Notes: a model not told the origin generated them from the sequence alone. Numbered from the stretch's first letter, positions 51,159 through 59,753 are shown. The stretch is 64,000 bases of DNA from Nocardia shimofusensis NBRC 100134 (GCF_001613125.1 NZ_BDBT01000023.1:1-64000); one strand, 5' to 3'. Numbers and translations are program-made.

Positions 51159-51533
51159 GTGATGACGGGCCCGGCCGCCGGAATTCATCGCCGCGTCCGC
51201 CGATTCGTGCACGATCCCGGGGTTTCGCCATGCCCGGGGATCACCCGCGGGATCGGGGCACGGAGCGCGCGCTGGCCGGGCAGCCCCGGCATCCTCACCG
51301 CGCTGGCGGAAGTGCTCGTGGAGGTCACCATCATCCTGCCGGCCACCGCGGGCACCGGAGCGGTGGCCGCGACGGCCCGGGCGATGTTCGGCATCACCTC
51401 CGCGAGCCTGAAGGTCTCGACGGGATCGGCCGATCTCGCCAAGGCCGTCTTCGATCTGAAGGCGCTGGCGACGGCGGCGGCCCAGGCCGTCGCCACGATC
51501 GCGAAGATCGAGCAGATCGCCTGGATCGCCTGA
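51159..51533 (+). CDS. unknown Ala-rich small protein
   Basis: A 124-codon frame whose distal half has the strong third-position G/C bias of real genes and encodes a hydrophobic, alanine-rich helical segment (LTALAEVLVEVTIILPATAG, then AVAATARAMFGI). The first 40 residues are Arg/Pro-rich and less certain, so the true start may be internal; GTG 51159 or ATG 51162 are the farthest. No family recognised. The opposite strand also has an open frame, so coding is likely but not proven. Confidence 0.45.
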   Translation: MMTGPAAGIHRRVRRFVHDPGVSPCPGITRGIGARSARWPGSPGILTALAEVLVEVTIILPATAGTGAVAATARAMFGITSASLKVSTGSADLAKAVFDLKALATAAAQAVATIAKIEQIAWIA

Positions 51534-51594
51534 GCCACAGCGACGTCCGGGCACGTCACGGCGGTGGCGTCCGGGGCGGTGGCAGACTTGCGTC

Positions 51595-52257
51595 ATGACG
51601 ACTTCCGATTGGTCCGATGTCGACGCCTACGTCGTGGAGCACCTGGTCGCCGACGACTCCTCGGCGGCCACCCTCGACGCCAATGCGGCCGCGGGTCTGC
51701 CCGCGATCGACGTGTCCGCGGCGCAGGCGAAGTTCCTCTACCTGCTCGGCAAGTCGGTGCGGGCGCGCCGCGTGCTCGAGATCGGCACCCTCGGCGGGTT
51801 CAGCACGCTGTGGCTGGCGCGCGCGGTGGGGGAGCGGGGGCGGGTTGTCACCCTCGAGTACGAGCCGCGCCACGCCGAGGTCGCCCGCGCGAATCTGGAT
51901 GTGGCCGGGGTCGGTGAACGCGTCGAGATCCGGGTCGGCGCGGCGCTGGACACCCTCGCGGCGCTCGGGGCCGAACAGGGAGAGCCGTTCGATCTGGTCT
52001 TCATCGACGCCGACAAGGTGAACAACCCCGTGTATGTCGACTGGGCCGTGCGCTTGGGGCGTTCGGGCACGGTGATCGTGGTCGACAATGTCGTGCGCCA
52101 CGGCGCGCTCGCCGACGCGAACACGGTCGACCCGTCGGCGCGGGCCGGCCGCGAACTGGTGGAACTGCTCGGCAAGGACACCCGGCTCGAAGCGACCGTG
52201 CTGCAGACCGTCGGCGCCAAGGGCTGGGACGGTTTCGCCTTCGCCCTCGTCGTCTAG
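51595..52257 (+). CDS. class I O-methyltransferase
   Basis: A 220-residue SAM-dependent methyltransferase of the catechol/caffeoyl-CoA OMT type. SAM motif I is VLEIGTLGGFSTLWLARAV, with acidic motif VTLEYEPRHAEVARANL and metal-binding DLVFIDADKVNNPVY and NVVRHGALAD. It acts probably on a catechol-like hydroxyl. ATG 51595. Confidence 0.92.
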   Translation: MTTSDWSDVDAYVVEHLVADDSSAATLDANAAAGLPAIDVSAAQAKFLYLLGKSVRARRVLEIGTLGGFSTLWLARAVGERGRVVTLEYEPRHAEVARANLDVAGVGERVEIRVGAALDTLAALGAEQGEPFDLVFIDADKVNNPVYVDWAVRLGRSGTVIVVDNVVRHGALADANTVDPSARAGRELVELLGKDTRLEATVLQTVGAKGWDGFAFALVV

Positions 52258-52339
52258 CAGTCCGGCGTCGTCCAGCAGTCCGGCGGGGCGTCGGGAGGCA
52301 GCACCTTCCCCCGCTTCACCGGTGTGCCGCCGATGTCGC

Positions 52340-53041
52340 CTACGGCTTCGTCGCGGTCGCGCGCTCGATCGGCACGGCGATCCCGAGCCGCGCCTGGAAA
52401 CCGTCGCAGATCGTCTCCAACCCGTCGTGCAGGGATTGCTGGGCGGTGAGCTGATCGCTGCCCGCGCCGTGCAGCTCGGCGAGCGCTGCGGGCGTATCCC
52501 ACAGCGGCCGCCCCTCGAGCAGCGCGCGCAAACCGTTGTTCTCGTCGGGGTCGGCGCGTTTGCGCCGCAGCAGTGCGGTGCTCACATTCGGCAGGCTCGC
52601 CCCGGAGATGTAGTTCCACACGGTGAACGCCATCCGGGTGGCCTCGCGCACCGGCACCCCGAGTTCGCCGAAGCCCTCGACCAGCCAGCCCAGGCAGGCC
52701 AGGCTCTGCGGGCCGAAGCTGTACCGGGGTGTGGCGAAGGTGAGCAGTACCCACGGATGTTCCTGGTAGAGCTGCCAATCGACGTCCGCGGCGATGTGCA
52801 CCCGGTCGCGCCAGCTCCAGCCGCGACCTTCGGCAGGCGGATAGGGATAGCGGCGGGCGATCTCATCGGTCATGGCCGCGACCAGCTCGTCCTTGCCCGG
52901 CACGTGCCGGTACAGCGACATCGCGCCGACACCCATCCGCTCGGCGATGCGACGCATGGACAGCGCGTCCAGGCCTTCGGTGTCGGCGAGCGTGATCGCC
53001 GTGTCGACGATCGCCTCGCGACTGAGCTTCGCCTCTGTCAT
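52340..53041 (-). CDS. TetR-family regulator of the MFS exporter
   Basis: A 233-residue TetR/AcrR regulator: N-terminal HTH LSREAIVDTAITLADTEG and MRRIAERMGVGAMSLYRHVPGKDELV, and a TetR_C-type ligand-binding domain. ATG 53041 is 85 nt from the ATG of the divergent MFS gene, with a perfect 11-bp dyad between them, so it very likely represses both. The ligand is presumably a drug or toxic metabolite exported by the MFS pump. Confidence 0.93.
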   Translation of the reverse strand: MTEAKLSREAIVDTAITLADTEGLDALSMRRIAERMGVGAMSLYRHVPGKDELVAAMTDEIARRYPYPPAEGRGWSWRDRVHIAADVDWQLYQEHPWVLLTFATPRYSFGPQSLACLGWLVEGFGELGVPVREATRMAFTVWNYISGASLPNVSTALLRRKRADPDENNGLRALLEGRPLWDTPAALAELHGAGSDQLTAQQSLHDGLETICDGFQARLGIAVPIERATATKP

Positions 53042-53070
53042 AACCACTCGCTTTCCGGAGACCCCGCTGC

Positions 53071-53103
53071 GTACACTGTACCCGCACCCGGCGTACAGTG
53101 TAC
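53071..53103. promoter_or_regulatory. TetR operator between tetR and MFS genes
   Basis: Perfect inverted repeat GTACACTGTAC (53071-53081) and GTACAGTGTAC (53093-53103). Each half is itself a GTAC-ACT-GTAC palindrome, so it may be two adjacent half-operators. Confidence 0.8.
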
Positions 53104-53125
53104 GCGTGACACGGAAGGTTCGGAC

Positions 53126-54634
53126 ATGACACAGGCACAAACGCAGCGGCCCGCCGGCATCGGAGCGGACGCGGGCGGCTCCCGTCGCGCCTGGCTGGGG
53201 CTGGCCGTTCTGCTGCTGCCGGTGCTGCTGGTGTCGATGGATGTCTCGGTGCTGTTCCTCGCCCTGCCGACGCTGTCGGCGGACCTGCATCCCTCGGCGA
53301 CCGAACAACTCTGGATCCTCGATGTCTACGGCTTCCTGATCGCGGGCCTGCTCATCACGATGGGCAATCTCGGCGACCGCGTCGGACGGCGCGCCATCCT
53401 GCTCGTCGGCGCGGCCGTGTTCGGCGTCGGCTCGGTAGTGGCCGCCTTCGCCCCGACCGCCGCCGTGCTCATCGCGGCGCGGGCGCTGATGGGCATCGGC
53501 GGCGCGACCCTGCTGCCGTCCAGTCTGGCGCTGATCACCAGCCTGTTCGCCGACGCGCGGGAGCGGGCCACCGCCATCGGCGTCTGGACCGCGTTCTTCG
53601 CGGGTGGCTCGGCGGTCGGCCCCATCATCGGCGGCTTGCTGCTGCACCACTTCTGGTGGGGTTCGGTCTTCCTGATCAACGTCCCGGTGCTGCTGGTGCT
53701 GCTCGTGCTCGGGCCGATCCTGTTGCCCGAGCAGCGTTCCGGTCTGCTCGGCCCGCTGGATCTGCCCAGTGTCGGGCTCTCGATCTCGGGCATCCTGCCG
53801 GTGATCTACGCGATCAAGCACGCCGCCGCCGAAGGCGTGGATGCCGAGGCGATAGTCGTCGGCGTGATCGGCGCGCTGATCCTGATCGTGTTCGTCCGCC
53901 GCCAGAAGGTGCTCGACGAGCCGCTGCTGGACCTGAGCCTGTTCACCCGCCCGCAGTTCCGGCTGGCGATCGGCTCGAGCCTGACCGGCATGATGTCGCT
54001 GGCCGCGCTGGGCTATCTCACCAGCGTCTACCTGCAGTCGGTCACCGGCCGCGATCCACTGGCGGCGGCGCTGCTCGGCATCCCGATGGCGGTGGCGGTG
54101 TTCGTCTGCTCGATGAGCGGGGCCAGGGTGAGCAGGTTGCTCGGGGTGCGGGCGAGCTTCGTCGTCGCCCTGCTGGCCGCCGCGGTCGGTAATCTGATGG
54201 TGCTCGGCGTCGGCGTGGACGGGGGCATCGCCTGGTACCTGGCGGGCTCGACCATCGCGGGTGTCGGTTACGGCGTGGCCTTCACCCTCGTCTCGGAGGT
54301 CGCCGTCGCTTCGGTGCCGCCCGAGCGCGCGGGCTCGGCGGTGGGCATCTCGGAGACCAGCTTCGAACTGGGCAATGCCCTCGGCCTGGCCTTGCTGGGT
54401 TCGCTGGCGGCGCTGGTGTTCCGCTCCGGCGGCGACTACGCGGGCACGCTGGGCGAAACACTCGCGCAGTACGGCGCGGATTCACCGCCGGCCGATGCCG
54501 CACGGGCATCGTTCGTCGACGGCATGCACGTCGCACTGGCCGCCGGCGCCGCGATCCTGGTGCTCATGGCCGTGCTCACCTGGAGTTCGGCCGATCGAGG
54601 GCACGACGACGCGAAGACCGCGTCCAGGCGCTGA
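53126..54634 (+). CDS. DHA2-family MFS drug/proton antiporter
   Basis: A 502-residue 14-helix MFS exporter (EmrB/QacA type). The N-terminal half has LLPVLLVSMDVSVLFLALPTL, motif A GNLGDRVGRRAILL and motif C-like AGGSAVGPIIGGLLLHH, and the C-terminal half shows the same fold. ATG 53126 follows GGAAGG. It should export small lipophilic compounds under control of the divergent TetR. Followed at once by a 19-bp tandem repeat array. Confidence 0.93.
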   Translation: MTQAQTQRPAGIGADAGGSRRAWLGLAVLLLPVLLVSMDVSVLFLALPTLSADLHPSATEQLWILDVYGFLIAGLLITMGNLGDRVGRRAILLVGAAVFGVGSVVAAFAPTAAVLIAARALMGIGGATLLPSSLALITSLFADARERATAIGVWTAFFAGGSAVGPIIGGLLLHHFWWGSVFLINVPVLLVLLVLGPILLPEQRSGLLGPLDLPSVGLSISGILPVIYAIKHAAAEGVDAEAIVVGVIGALILIVFVRRQKVLDEPLLDLSLFTRPQFRLAIGSSLTGMMSLAALGYLTSVYLQSVTGRDPLAAALLGIPMAVAVFVCSMSGARVSRLLGVRASFVVALLAAAVGNLMVLGVGVDGGIAWYLAGSTIAGVGYGVAFTLVSEVAVASVPPERAGSAVGISETSFELGNALGLALLGSLAALVFRSGGDYAGTLGETLAQYGADSPPADAARASFVDGMHVALAAGAAILVLMAVLTWSSADRGHDDAKTASRR

Positions 54635-54637
54635 CCG

Positions 54638-54732
54638 CCGTGCAGGGATCGCCGCGCCGTGCGGGGATCGAGCCGCCACGCAGGGATCGCCGTGCCACGC
54701 AGGGATCGCCGTGCCACGCAGGGATCGGGGCG
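54638..54732. repeat. tandem repeat, five 19-bp units
   Basis: Units at 54638-54656, 54657-54675, 54676-54694, 54695-54713 and 54714-54732. Units 3 and 4 are identical (CCACGCAGGGATCGCCGTG) and the others vary in a few bases. It begins 4 nt after the MFS stop and is not a multiple of three. Confidence 0.9.
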
Positions 54733-54804
54733 GCGTACGGACCGAAGCCGGGTGCGGTGGACGAAACCCTCCGCATCCGGCGAGGCGAGTCCGCGTACGA
54801 GCGG

Positions 54805-55581
54805 TCAGCGTCCGAACACGGCGCCGAGCATGTCCGCGGCGAACCGGTTCATCGGCATCAGGACGGTCCGGTGCACCCAGCTCACCGGCGCGACCACGCA
54901 CACCCGCCACACCGTGGCGAGCGCGGCCAGCACCGGACGCAGCACATACCGGTAGAGATAGGCGCACGGCACGACGACGAGCACCCGGACGATCGCGCTC
55001 GCCCCCCGCCAGCCGAAGTACAGGATCGCGGCAAGTGCGATCCACAGCGGGCGCAGGACCCACCGCCACAGCAGCACGAGCGGCCCGACCACGCACCAGG
55101 TCCAGAGCCATCGCAGGCTCACCGCGATCGCGTACGACACCGGGCCGAGCAGCCACTTCCACGACCACTTCGCGACCGGGACGAGGACGTGGTGCACGAG
55201 TGCGGTCAGCGCGGGCCGCAGAATCGACTGCCACAGCCACTCCTCGATCACCCGCAGCAGCGGCCGCAGCAGCCAGTTCAGCAGCGCCGCGCCCAGCGGC
55301 GTGAGCACCATGCCCCACAGCACCTGCTGGATGGCCCAGCCCCACACCATGTCCTTCAGGAAGCCCCACACCGGCCGGATCACCCAGTCACGGACGAACC
55401 GGCCCACCGGCGCCAGCACGTGCTCGAGCACGAAGACCAGGACGGCGACGAGCACTCGCCCGCACCACTTCACGCCTTCCCAGACCAGTCGCACCGGCAC
55501 GAGCAGCACGACCGCGATCGCGCGCGCCACCCATTCGCCGATGCCCACCCGCCGCGGTCCTGCCGTATTCCTCGCGTTCAT
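54805..55581 (-). CDS. tryptophan-rich proline-repeat membrane protein, unknown
   Basis: A 258-residue hydrophobic protein with 23 Trp (about 9 percent) and a repeated xLxP unit. Pro residues at 58, 70, 95, 107, 123, 135, 147, 167, 178, 205, 216, 232 and 243 follow VLAP, VIRP, VLTP, LLRP, ILRP, VLVP, LLGP, VVGP, VLRP, VVVP, VLRP, VVAP and VLMP, mostly 11-12 residues apart or spaced 16-27. It has no cleavable signal peptide. ATG 55581 has a very strong AGGAGGA. I recognise no family. Likely membrane-embedded or membrane-lining. Confidence 0.8.
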   Translation of the reverse strand: MNARNTAGPRRVGIGEWVARAIAVVLLVPVRLVWEGVKWCGRVLVAVLVFVLEHVLAPVGRFVRDWVIRPVWGFLKDMVWGWAIQQVLWGMVLTPLGAALLNWLLRPLLRVIEEWLWQSILRPALTALVHHVLVPVAKWSWKWLLGPVSYAIAVSLRWLWTWCVVGPLVLLWRWVLRPLWIALAAILYFGWRGASAIVRVLVVVPCAYLYRYVLRPVLAALATVWRVCVVAPVSWVHRTVLMPMNRFAADMLGAVFGR

Positions 55582-55735
55582 CGAATCCTCCTCCTGCACA
55601 GCATCGTCGCACCCACGCGCGGCCAGGTCTCGTGTGCTTCCCCGTGATCGGTCCGGGTAGAAACCCCTACCCGGCGGTGTGCGGCGCAGCGGACTCGCCC
55701 GGCGCGCAGGACACGCCCGACATAGGATCGTGCGA

Positions 55736-56413
55736 ATGGACACGAGCGTGAACGCCGGGGCGATCTTGTACGCCCTCGCCGATTCGCGCCTGCCGATCGG
55801 CGGTCACGTCCATTCCGGTGGGGTGGAGGAGGCGGTCGCCTCCGGACTGGTCCGCGATCTCGCGACCGTCGAGGCCTACCTGCGCCGTCGGATCACCACC
55901 TCCGGGCTGGTGGCCGCGTCGCTGGCCGCCGCGGTGTGCGCGGGGGAACTCACCGAGTCGCGCGCCGACGCCGAAGCCGACGCCCGCATCCTGGCTCCGG
56001 CCGCCCGCGCGGCCTCCCGAGCGCAGGGGCGTGGCCTGTTGCGGTTGGCCAAACAGATCTGGCCGCAACAGGATCGGCCGCAACAGGATCGGCCGCAGCA
56101 GGATTGGACGCGCCTGTCGCCGCGCCCGCACCTGTCCACGGCCTTCGGCGCGGTCGGCGCGGTCGCGGGCATCGCACCCGCCGATCTCGCGGGCATCGTC
56201 GTCTACACCACCCTGACCGGCGCCGCCACGGCCGCCCAGCGCCTGCTCGCGCTCGATCCCGCCGATGTGGCCGCGTGCACGGTGCGCTTGGCCCAGCTGT
56301 GCGACCGCACCGCCGCCGAGGCCGCGACCGGCCCGGCCGCTCTGTCCGACCCGCTGCAGGATGTGCTGGCACAGCGCCATCCGCTACGCGACATGCCGCT
56401 GTTCGCCAGCTGA
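55736..56413 (+). CDS. ureF: urease accessory protein UreF
   Basis: A 225-residue UreF, an all-helical partner of UreG and UreD in nickel loading. The conserved start LYALADSRLPIGGHVHSGGVEEAV is clear. It has an unusual in-frame PQQDR-PQQDR-PQQDW insertion around residues 109-123 caused by a 15-bp triple tandem repeat. ATG 55736 lies 155 nt from the divergent Trp-rich gene. Confidence 0.93.
   Translation: MDTSVNAGAILYALADSRLPIGGHVHSGGVEEAVASGLVRDLATVEAYLRRRITTSGLVAASLAAAVCAGELTESRADAEADARILAPAARAASRAQGRGLLRLAKQIWPQQDRPQQDRPQQDWTRLSPRPHLSTAFGAVGAVAGIAPADLAGIVVYTTLTGAATAAQRLLALDPADVAACTVRLAQLCDRTAAEAATGPAALSDPLQDVLAQRHPLRDMPLFAS
56061..56105 (+). repeat. in-frame 15-bp triple repeat within ureF
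   Basis: GGCCGCAACAGGATC at 56061-56075, again identical at 56076-56090, and with two changes at 56091-56105. Adds two copies of the pentapeptide without breaking the frame. Confidence 0.9.
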
Positions 56414-56440
56414 CATCCGACCGAGAAGAAGGAGCCCGAG

Positions 56441-57160
56441 ATGCCGCCGCACCTGATCGACGGTGAACCCCACGACCATTCGCACGATCGCCCGAAGCGC
56501 GAGCGGACCCCCGGTGAACCGCTGCGCATCGGCATCGGCGGGCCGGTCGGCTCCGGCAAGACCGCGCTGGTGGCGGCGCTGTGCAGACAGCTGCGCGAGG
56601 AACTGTCGCTGGCTGTGCTGACCAACGACATCTACACCACCGAGGACGCCGACTTCTTGCGCAGGCACGCGGTGCTGCCCGACGAGCGGATCACCGCCGT
56701 GCAGACCGGCGGCTGCCCGCACACCGCCATCCGCGACGACATCACCGCCAATCTCGACGCCATCGACGACCTGATCGCCGCCAACCCGCCGCTGGACCTG
56801 ATCCTGGTCGAATCCGGCGGCGACAATCTCACCGCCACCTTCTCCTCCGGCCTGATCGACGTGCAGATATTCGTCATCGACGTGGCAGGTGGCGACAAGG
56901 TGCCCCGTAAGGGCGGCCCGGGCGTCACTTTCTCGGACCTGCTGGTGGTCAACAAGACCGACCTGGCCCCGCTGGTCGGCGCGGACCTCGGCGTCATGGA
57001 ACGCGACGCCGCCAAGGTGCGCGCGGGCCGCCCGACCGCGCTGATCTCGCTCACCGAAGACCCTGCCGCGACCCCCGTACTGGCCTGGGTACGCGCGCAC
57101 CTGGCGGAGGCGGCCGAAGCGGATCGGCGGGCAGAGCTCGACTCCTCCATTGCGCACTGA
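56441..57160 (+). CDS. ureG: urease accessory GTPase UreG
   Basis: A 239-residue GTPase that drives nickel insertion into urease. P-loop GGPVGSGKT, metal-binding CPH in TGGCPHTAIRDD, ESGGDNLTATFS and NKTD are intact. The N-terminal His-rich segment HDHSHDR may bind nickel. It overlaps the likely ureD start. Confidence 0.97.
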   Translation: MPPHLIDGEPHDHSHDRPKRERTPGEPLRIGIGGPVGSGKTALVAALCRQLREELSLAVLTNDIYTTEDADFLRRHAVLPDERITAVQTGGCPHTAIRDDITANLDAIDDLIAANPPLDLILVESGGDNLTATFSSGLIDVQIFVIDVAGGDKVPRKGGPGVTFSDLLVVNKTDLAPLVGADLGVMERDAAKVRAGRPTALISLTEDPAATPVLAWVRAHLAEAAEADRRAELDSSIAH

Positions 57161-58016
57161 TCTCCCGGCGCGGGGAAACCCGGGCGCGGACATCGGCCGA
57201 GGCGCGGCCGTGGAGCCGAACACGGCGACTCGGAACGGCGTGGTCGGGGAGCCGACCGCGGCATCCGTCGGCGCGACAGAGCCGAGCGTGGAACGCGTCG
57301 CGGCGGCGGCACCCGAGCGGCACCGGGAAGCGACGGCCGGGCGCGGCGGCGCGCTGCGCACCGAACTCCGCATCGTCGCCGAGGCGGGCCGGGTCGCACA
57401 CATCGACGCGCGCGGAGGGCTGACCGCACGGCACACCGGCGGTGATCGTGTGCACCTGATCGGCGCCGCCGCCACCCCGCTGGGCGGTGACCACATCGGT
57501 GTCACGGTGGTCGTGGGACCGCGCGCGCGCCTGACTCTGCGCGGCGTGGCCGCCACCCTCGCCCTGCCGGGCCGCGGCACCATCGAGTCCTCCGCGCACT
57601 GGCACTTCGAGGTCGCCGAGGGGGGCGATCTCGACGTCGACACCCCGGCGATGATCGTCGCGGGCGGGGCCGGGCACCTGAACGTGACCAGTGTCCGCCT
57701 GGCGTCCGGAGCGCGGCTGCGGCTGCGGGAGCAGGTACAGATCGGCCGCACGGGCGAGCGTCACGGCCGCTGGCGCGGCGACCTGATCGCCGATCTCGAC
57801 GACCTGCCGTTGGTCCGGCACCGGCTGGAACTCGGCGCGGGCGTCGCCACCGACGATGTGCTCGGCGCGCACCGCGCACTGATCAGCGAACTGCGCTACC
57901 CCGACGACCGTCCCGCCGAGACTTTCGGACTGGCGGCGGCGCGCCTGCCGCTGGAAGCGGGGGGAAGTCTGTACACGGGCCTCGGTGACCGGCTCTCGGA
58001 CACGTCGAAACCATGA
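57150..58016 (+). CDS. ureD: urease accessory protein UreD, extended N-terminus
   Basis: A 288-residue protein. The UreD/UreH core begins about residue 69 (LRTELRIVAEAGRVAHIDARGG) and runs through LTLRGVAATLALPG and SGARLRLREQVQIGR. The 65 residues before the core are low-complexity Thr/Ala/Val/Glu-rich and unlike other UreD, so the true start may be a later GTG (for example 57210) instead of TTG 57150, which overlaps ureG by 11 nt. M. tuberculosis UreD is about 208 residues. Confidence 0.85.
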   Translation: MRTDLPARGNPGADIGRGAAVEPNTATRNGVVGEPTAASVGATEPSVERVAAAAPERHREATAGRGGALRTELRIVAEAGRVAHIDARGGLTARHTGGDRVHLIGAAATPLGGDHIGVTVVVGPRARLTLRGVAATLALPGRGTIESSAHWHFEVAEGGDLDVDTPAMIVAGGAGHLNVTSVRLASGARLRLREQVQIGRTGERHGRWRGDLIADLDDLPLVRHRLELGAGVATDDVLGAHRALISELRYPDDRPAETFGLAAARLPLEAGGSLYTGLGDRLSDTSKP

Positions 58017-58026
58017 AGAAACGGCC

Positions 58027-58050
58027 CCGGCCCTGTGTCGACCGGGCCGG
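58027..58050 (+). terminator. terminator after ureD
   Basis: Stem CCGGCCC (58027-58033) and GGGCCGG (58044-58050), 10-nt loop, 11 nt beyond the ureD stop. Confidence 0.5.
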
Positions 58051-58199
58051 AGTCGTCTCGGTGCTGTCCGGAGCCGGCCCGAAATGGTCGTGGAGCCGGC
58101 GGCCGAGGGGGCGGCGTCGTCGAGTCACCCGGTCGCCCGTCGGCGGGCAGAGCCCGCGGCAACAGGTTCGCGTCGAACCGCGACGTCGCCGCCGGAGGT

Positions 58200-59630
58200 T
58201 CAGGACGCGCGCTGATCGGCCGCTTTCCGGCCCGGCGCGCGCCCGGGTGACGGTGGTGCCCCGAGCGCGGCGTGGAGTTCGTCCGCGTCGTCCTGATCGT
58301 CGTAGACCTGTTCCAGCGCGAGCCGGGCGAACACCCACTGCTCGGTGGCCGCCATCTGACCGCGGCTGCGGCCGAGGAAGGTGACGAACCACTGGATGCA
58401 GGTGATCAGACGGCTGCGGTAGCCGACCAGGTAGTACAGGTGCAGTCCCAGCCAGGCCAGCCAGGCGATGAAGCCGCCGAACTCCAGCTTGCCGACCTGG
58501 CACACGGCGCTGAACCGAGACACCGTGGCCATGCTGCCCTTGTTGAAGTACTTGAAGGGCTTGCGCTCCTCCGGCGGCTGACCTTTCAGGCCCGCCTTGA
58601 TCTGCTTGGCGGCGTAGGTCGCGCCCTGGATCGCGCCCTGGGCCTGGCCCGGCACACCGGGCACCGACATCAGGTCGCCGACGACGAAGACGTTCGGGTG
58701 GCCTTTGATGGTGAGGTCGGGTTCGACGATCACCCGGCCCGCCCGGTCCACCTGGGTGCCCTCGGAACGCTCGGCCAGCATCTTGCCCAGCGGGCTGGCC
58801 TGCACGCCCGCCGACCACACCTTGCACGAGGATTCGATGCGCCGGGTGGTGCCGTCGGCATCGCGCACCGTGACGCCGTGCGCGTCGATATCGGTGACCA
58901 TCGCGTTGAGCTGGATCTCCACGCCCATGCGCTCGAGCCGTCGCTGCGCCTTGGCACCGAGCTTGGGGCCCATCGGGCCGAGCACCGCGCCCGCGCCCTC
59001 GATGAGGATGACCCGGGCGTCGCGCGGGTCGAAGTTGTCGAAGGTGCCCTCGAGCGTGCGGTCGGCGAGTTCGGCGATCTGCCCGGCCAACTCCACACCG
59101 GTGGGGCCCGCGCCGATGACGACGAAGGTCAGCAGGCGGTCGCGCGTCGCCTGCGAGGTCGCCACCTCGGCGCCCTCGAACGCGCCGAGGATGCGCCCGC
59201 GCAACTCCAGAGCGTCGTCGATGGTCTTCATGCCCGGTGCGTAGGTGGCGAACTGGTCGTTGCCGAAGTACGACTGCTGCGCGCCGGTCGCCACGATGAG
59301 GCTGTCGAAATGGGTCAGGGTGTCGTGGTTGAGCAACCGCGAGCTGACCGTCTTGTTCTCCAGGTCGATGTCGGTGACGTCGCCGAGCAACACCCGGACG
59401 TTCTTCTGCTTGCGCAGCACCAGCCGGGTGGCGGGGGCGATCTCACCGACCGAGAGGATGCCGGTGGCGACCTGATACAGCAGCGGCTGGAACAGGTGGG
59501 TGGAGGTCTTGGAGATCAGGGTGATGTCCACGTCGGCGCGCGCGAGGTGCTTGGTGCCGAACAGGCCGCCGAAGCCCGAACCGATCACCACCACCTGGTG
59601 ACGACGGTTCTCGACTGACTGAGTGCTCAT
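58200..59630 (-). CDS. ndh: type II NADH dehydrogenase
   Basis: A 476-residue membrane-associated NADH:quinone oxidoreductase. FAD motif VVVIGSGFGGLFGTKHLARA, second motif FVVIGAGPTGVELAGQIAEL and C-terminal VVGDLMSVPGVPGQAQGAIQG are present, with hydrophobic residues for membrane attachment near 380-430 (FIAWLAWLGLHLYYLVGYRS). It closely follows M. tuberculosis Ndh (Rv1854c), which likewise lies next to ureD. Full length. Confidence 0.95.
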   Translation of the reverse strand: MSTQSVENRRHQVVVIGSGFGGLFGTKHLARADVDITLISKTSTHLFQPLLYQVATGILSVGEIAPATRLVLRKQKNVRVLLGDVTDIDLENKTVSSRLLNHDTLTHFDSLIVATGAQQSYFGNDQFATYAPGMKTIDDALELRGRILGAFEGAEVATSQATRDRLLTFVVIGAGPTGVELAGQIAELADRTLEGTFDNFDPRDARVILIEGAGAVLGPMGPKLGAKAQRRLERMGVEIQLNAMVTDIDAHGVTVRDADGTTRRIESSCKVWSAGVQASPLGKMLAERSEGTQVDRAGRVIVEPDLTIKGHPNVFVVGDLMSVPGVPGQAQGAIQGATYAAKQIKAGLKGQPPEERKPFKYFNKGSMATVSRFSAVCQVGKLEFGGFIAWLAWLGLHLYYLVGYRSRLITCIQWFVTFLGRSRGQMAATEQWVFARLALEQVYDDQDDADELHAALGAPPSPGRAPGRKAADQRAS

Positions 59631-59753
59631 CGTCGTGCTCCTCGACAGACCAGGGGACAGACCGGGGCTCGCCCCTTCACGGTTCTTCGGACAGGCTCAA
59701 CCGTAGTCGGCCCGTCATCGGGCGTCACGACGAGAGGGCATTACGGCGTGTGG

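Noticed and set aside
54638..54732. CRISPR array
   Set aside because: Units are contiguous with no unique spacers, and no cas genes are nearby.
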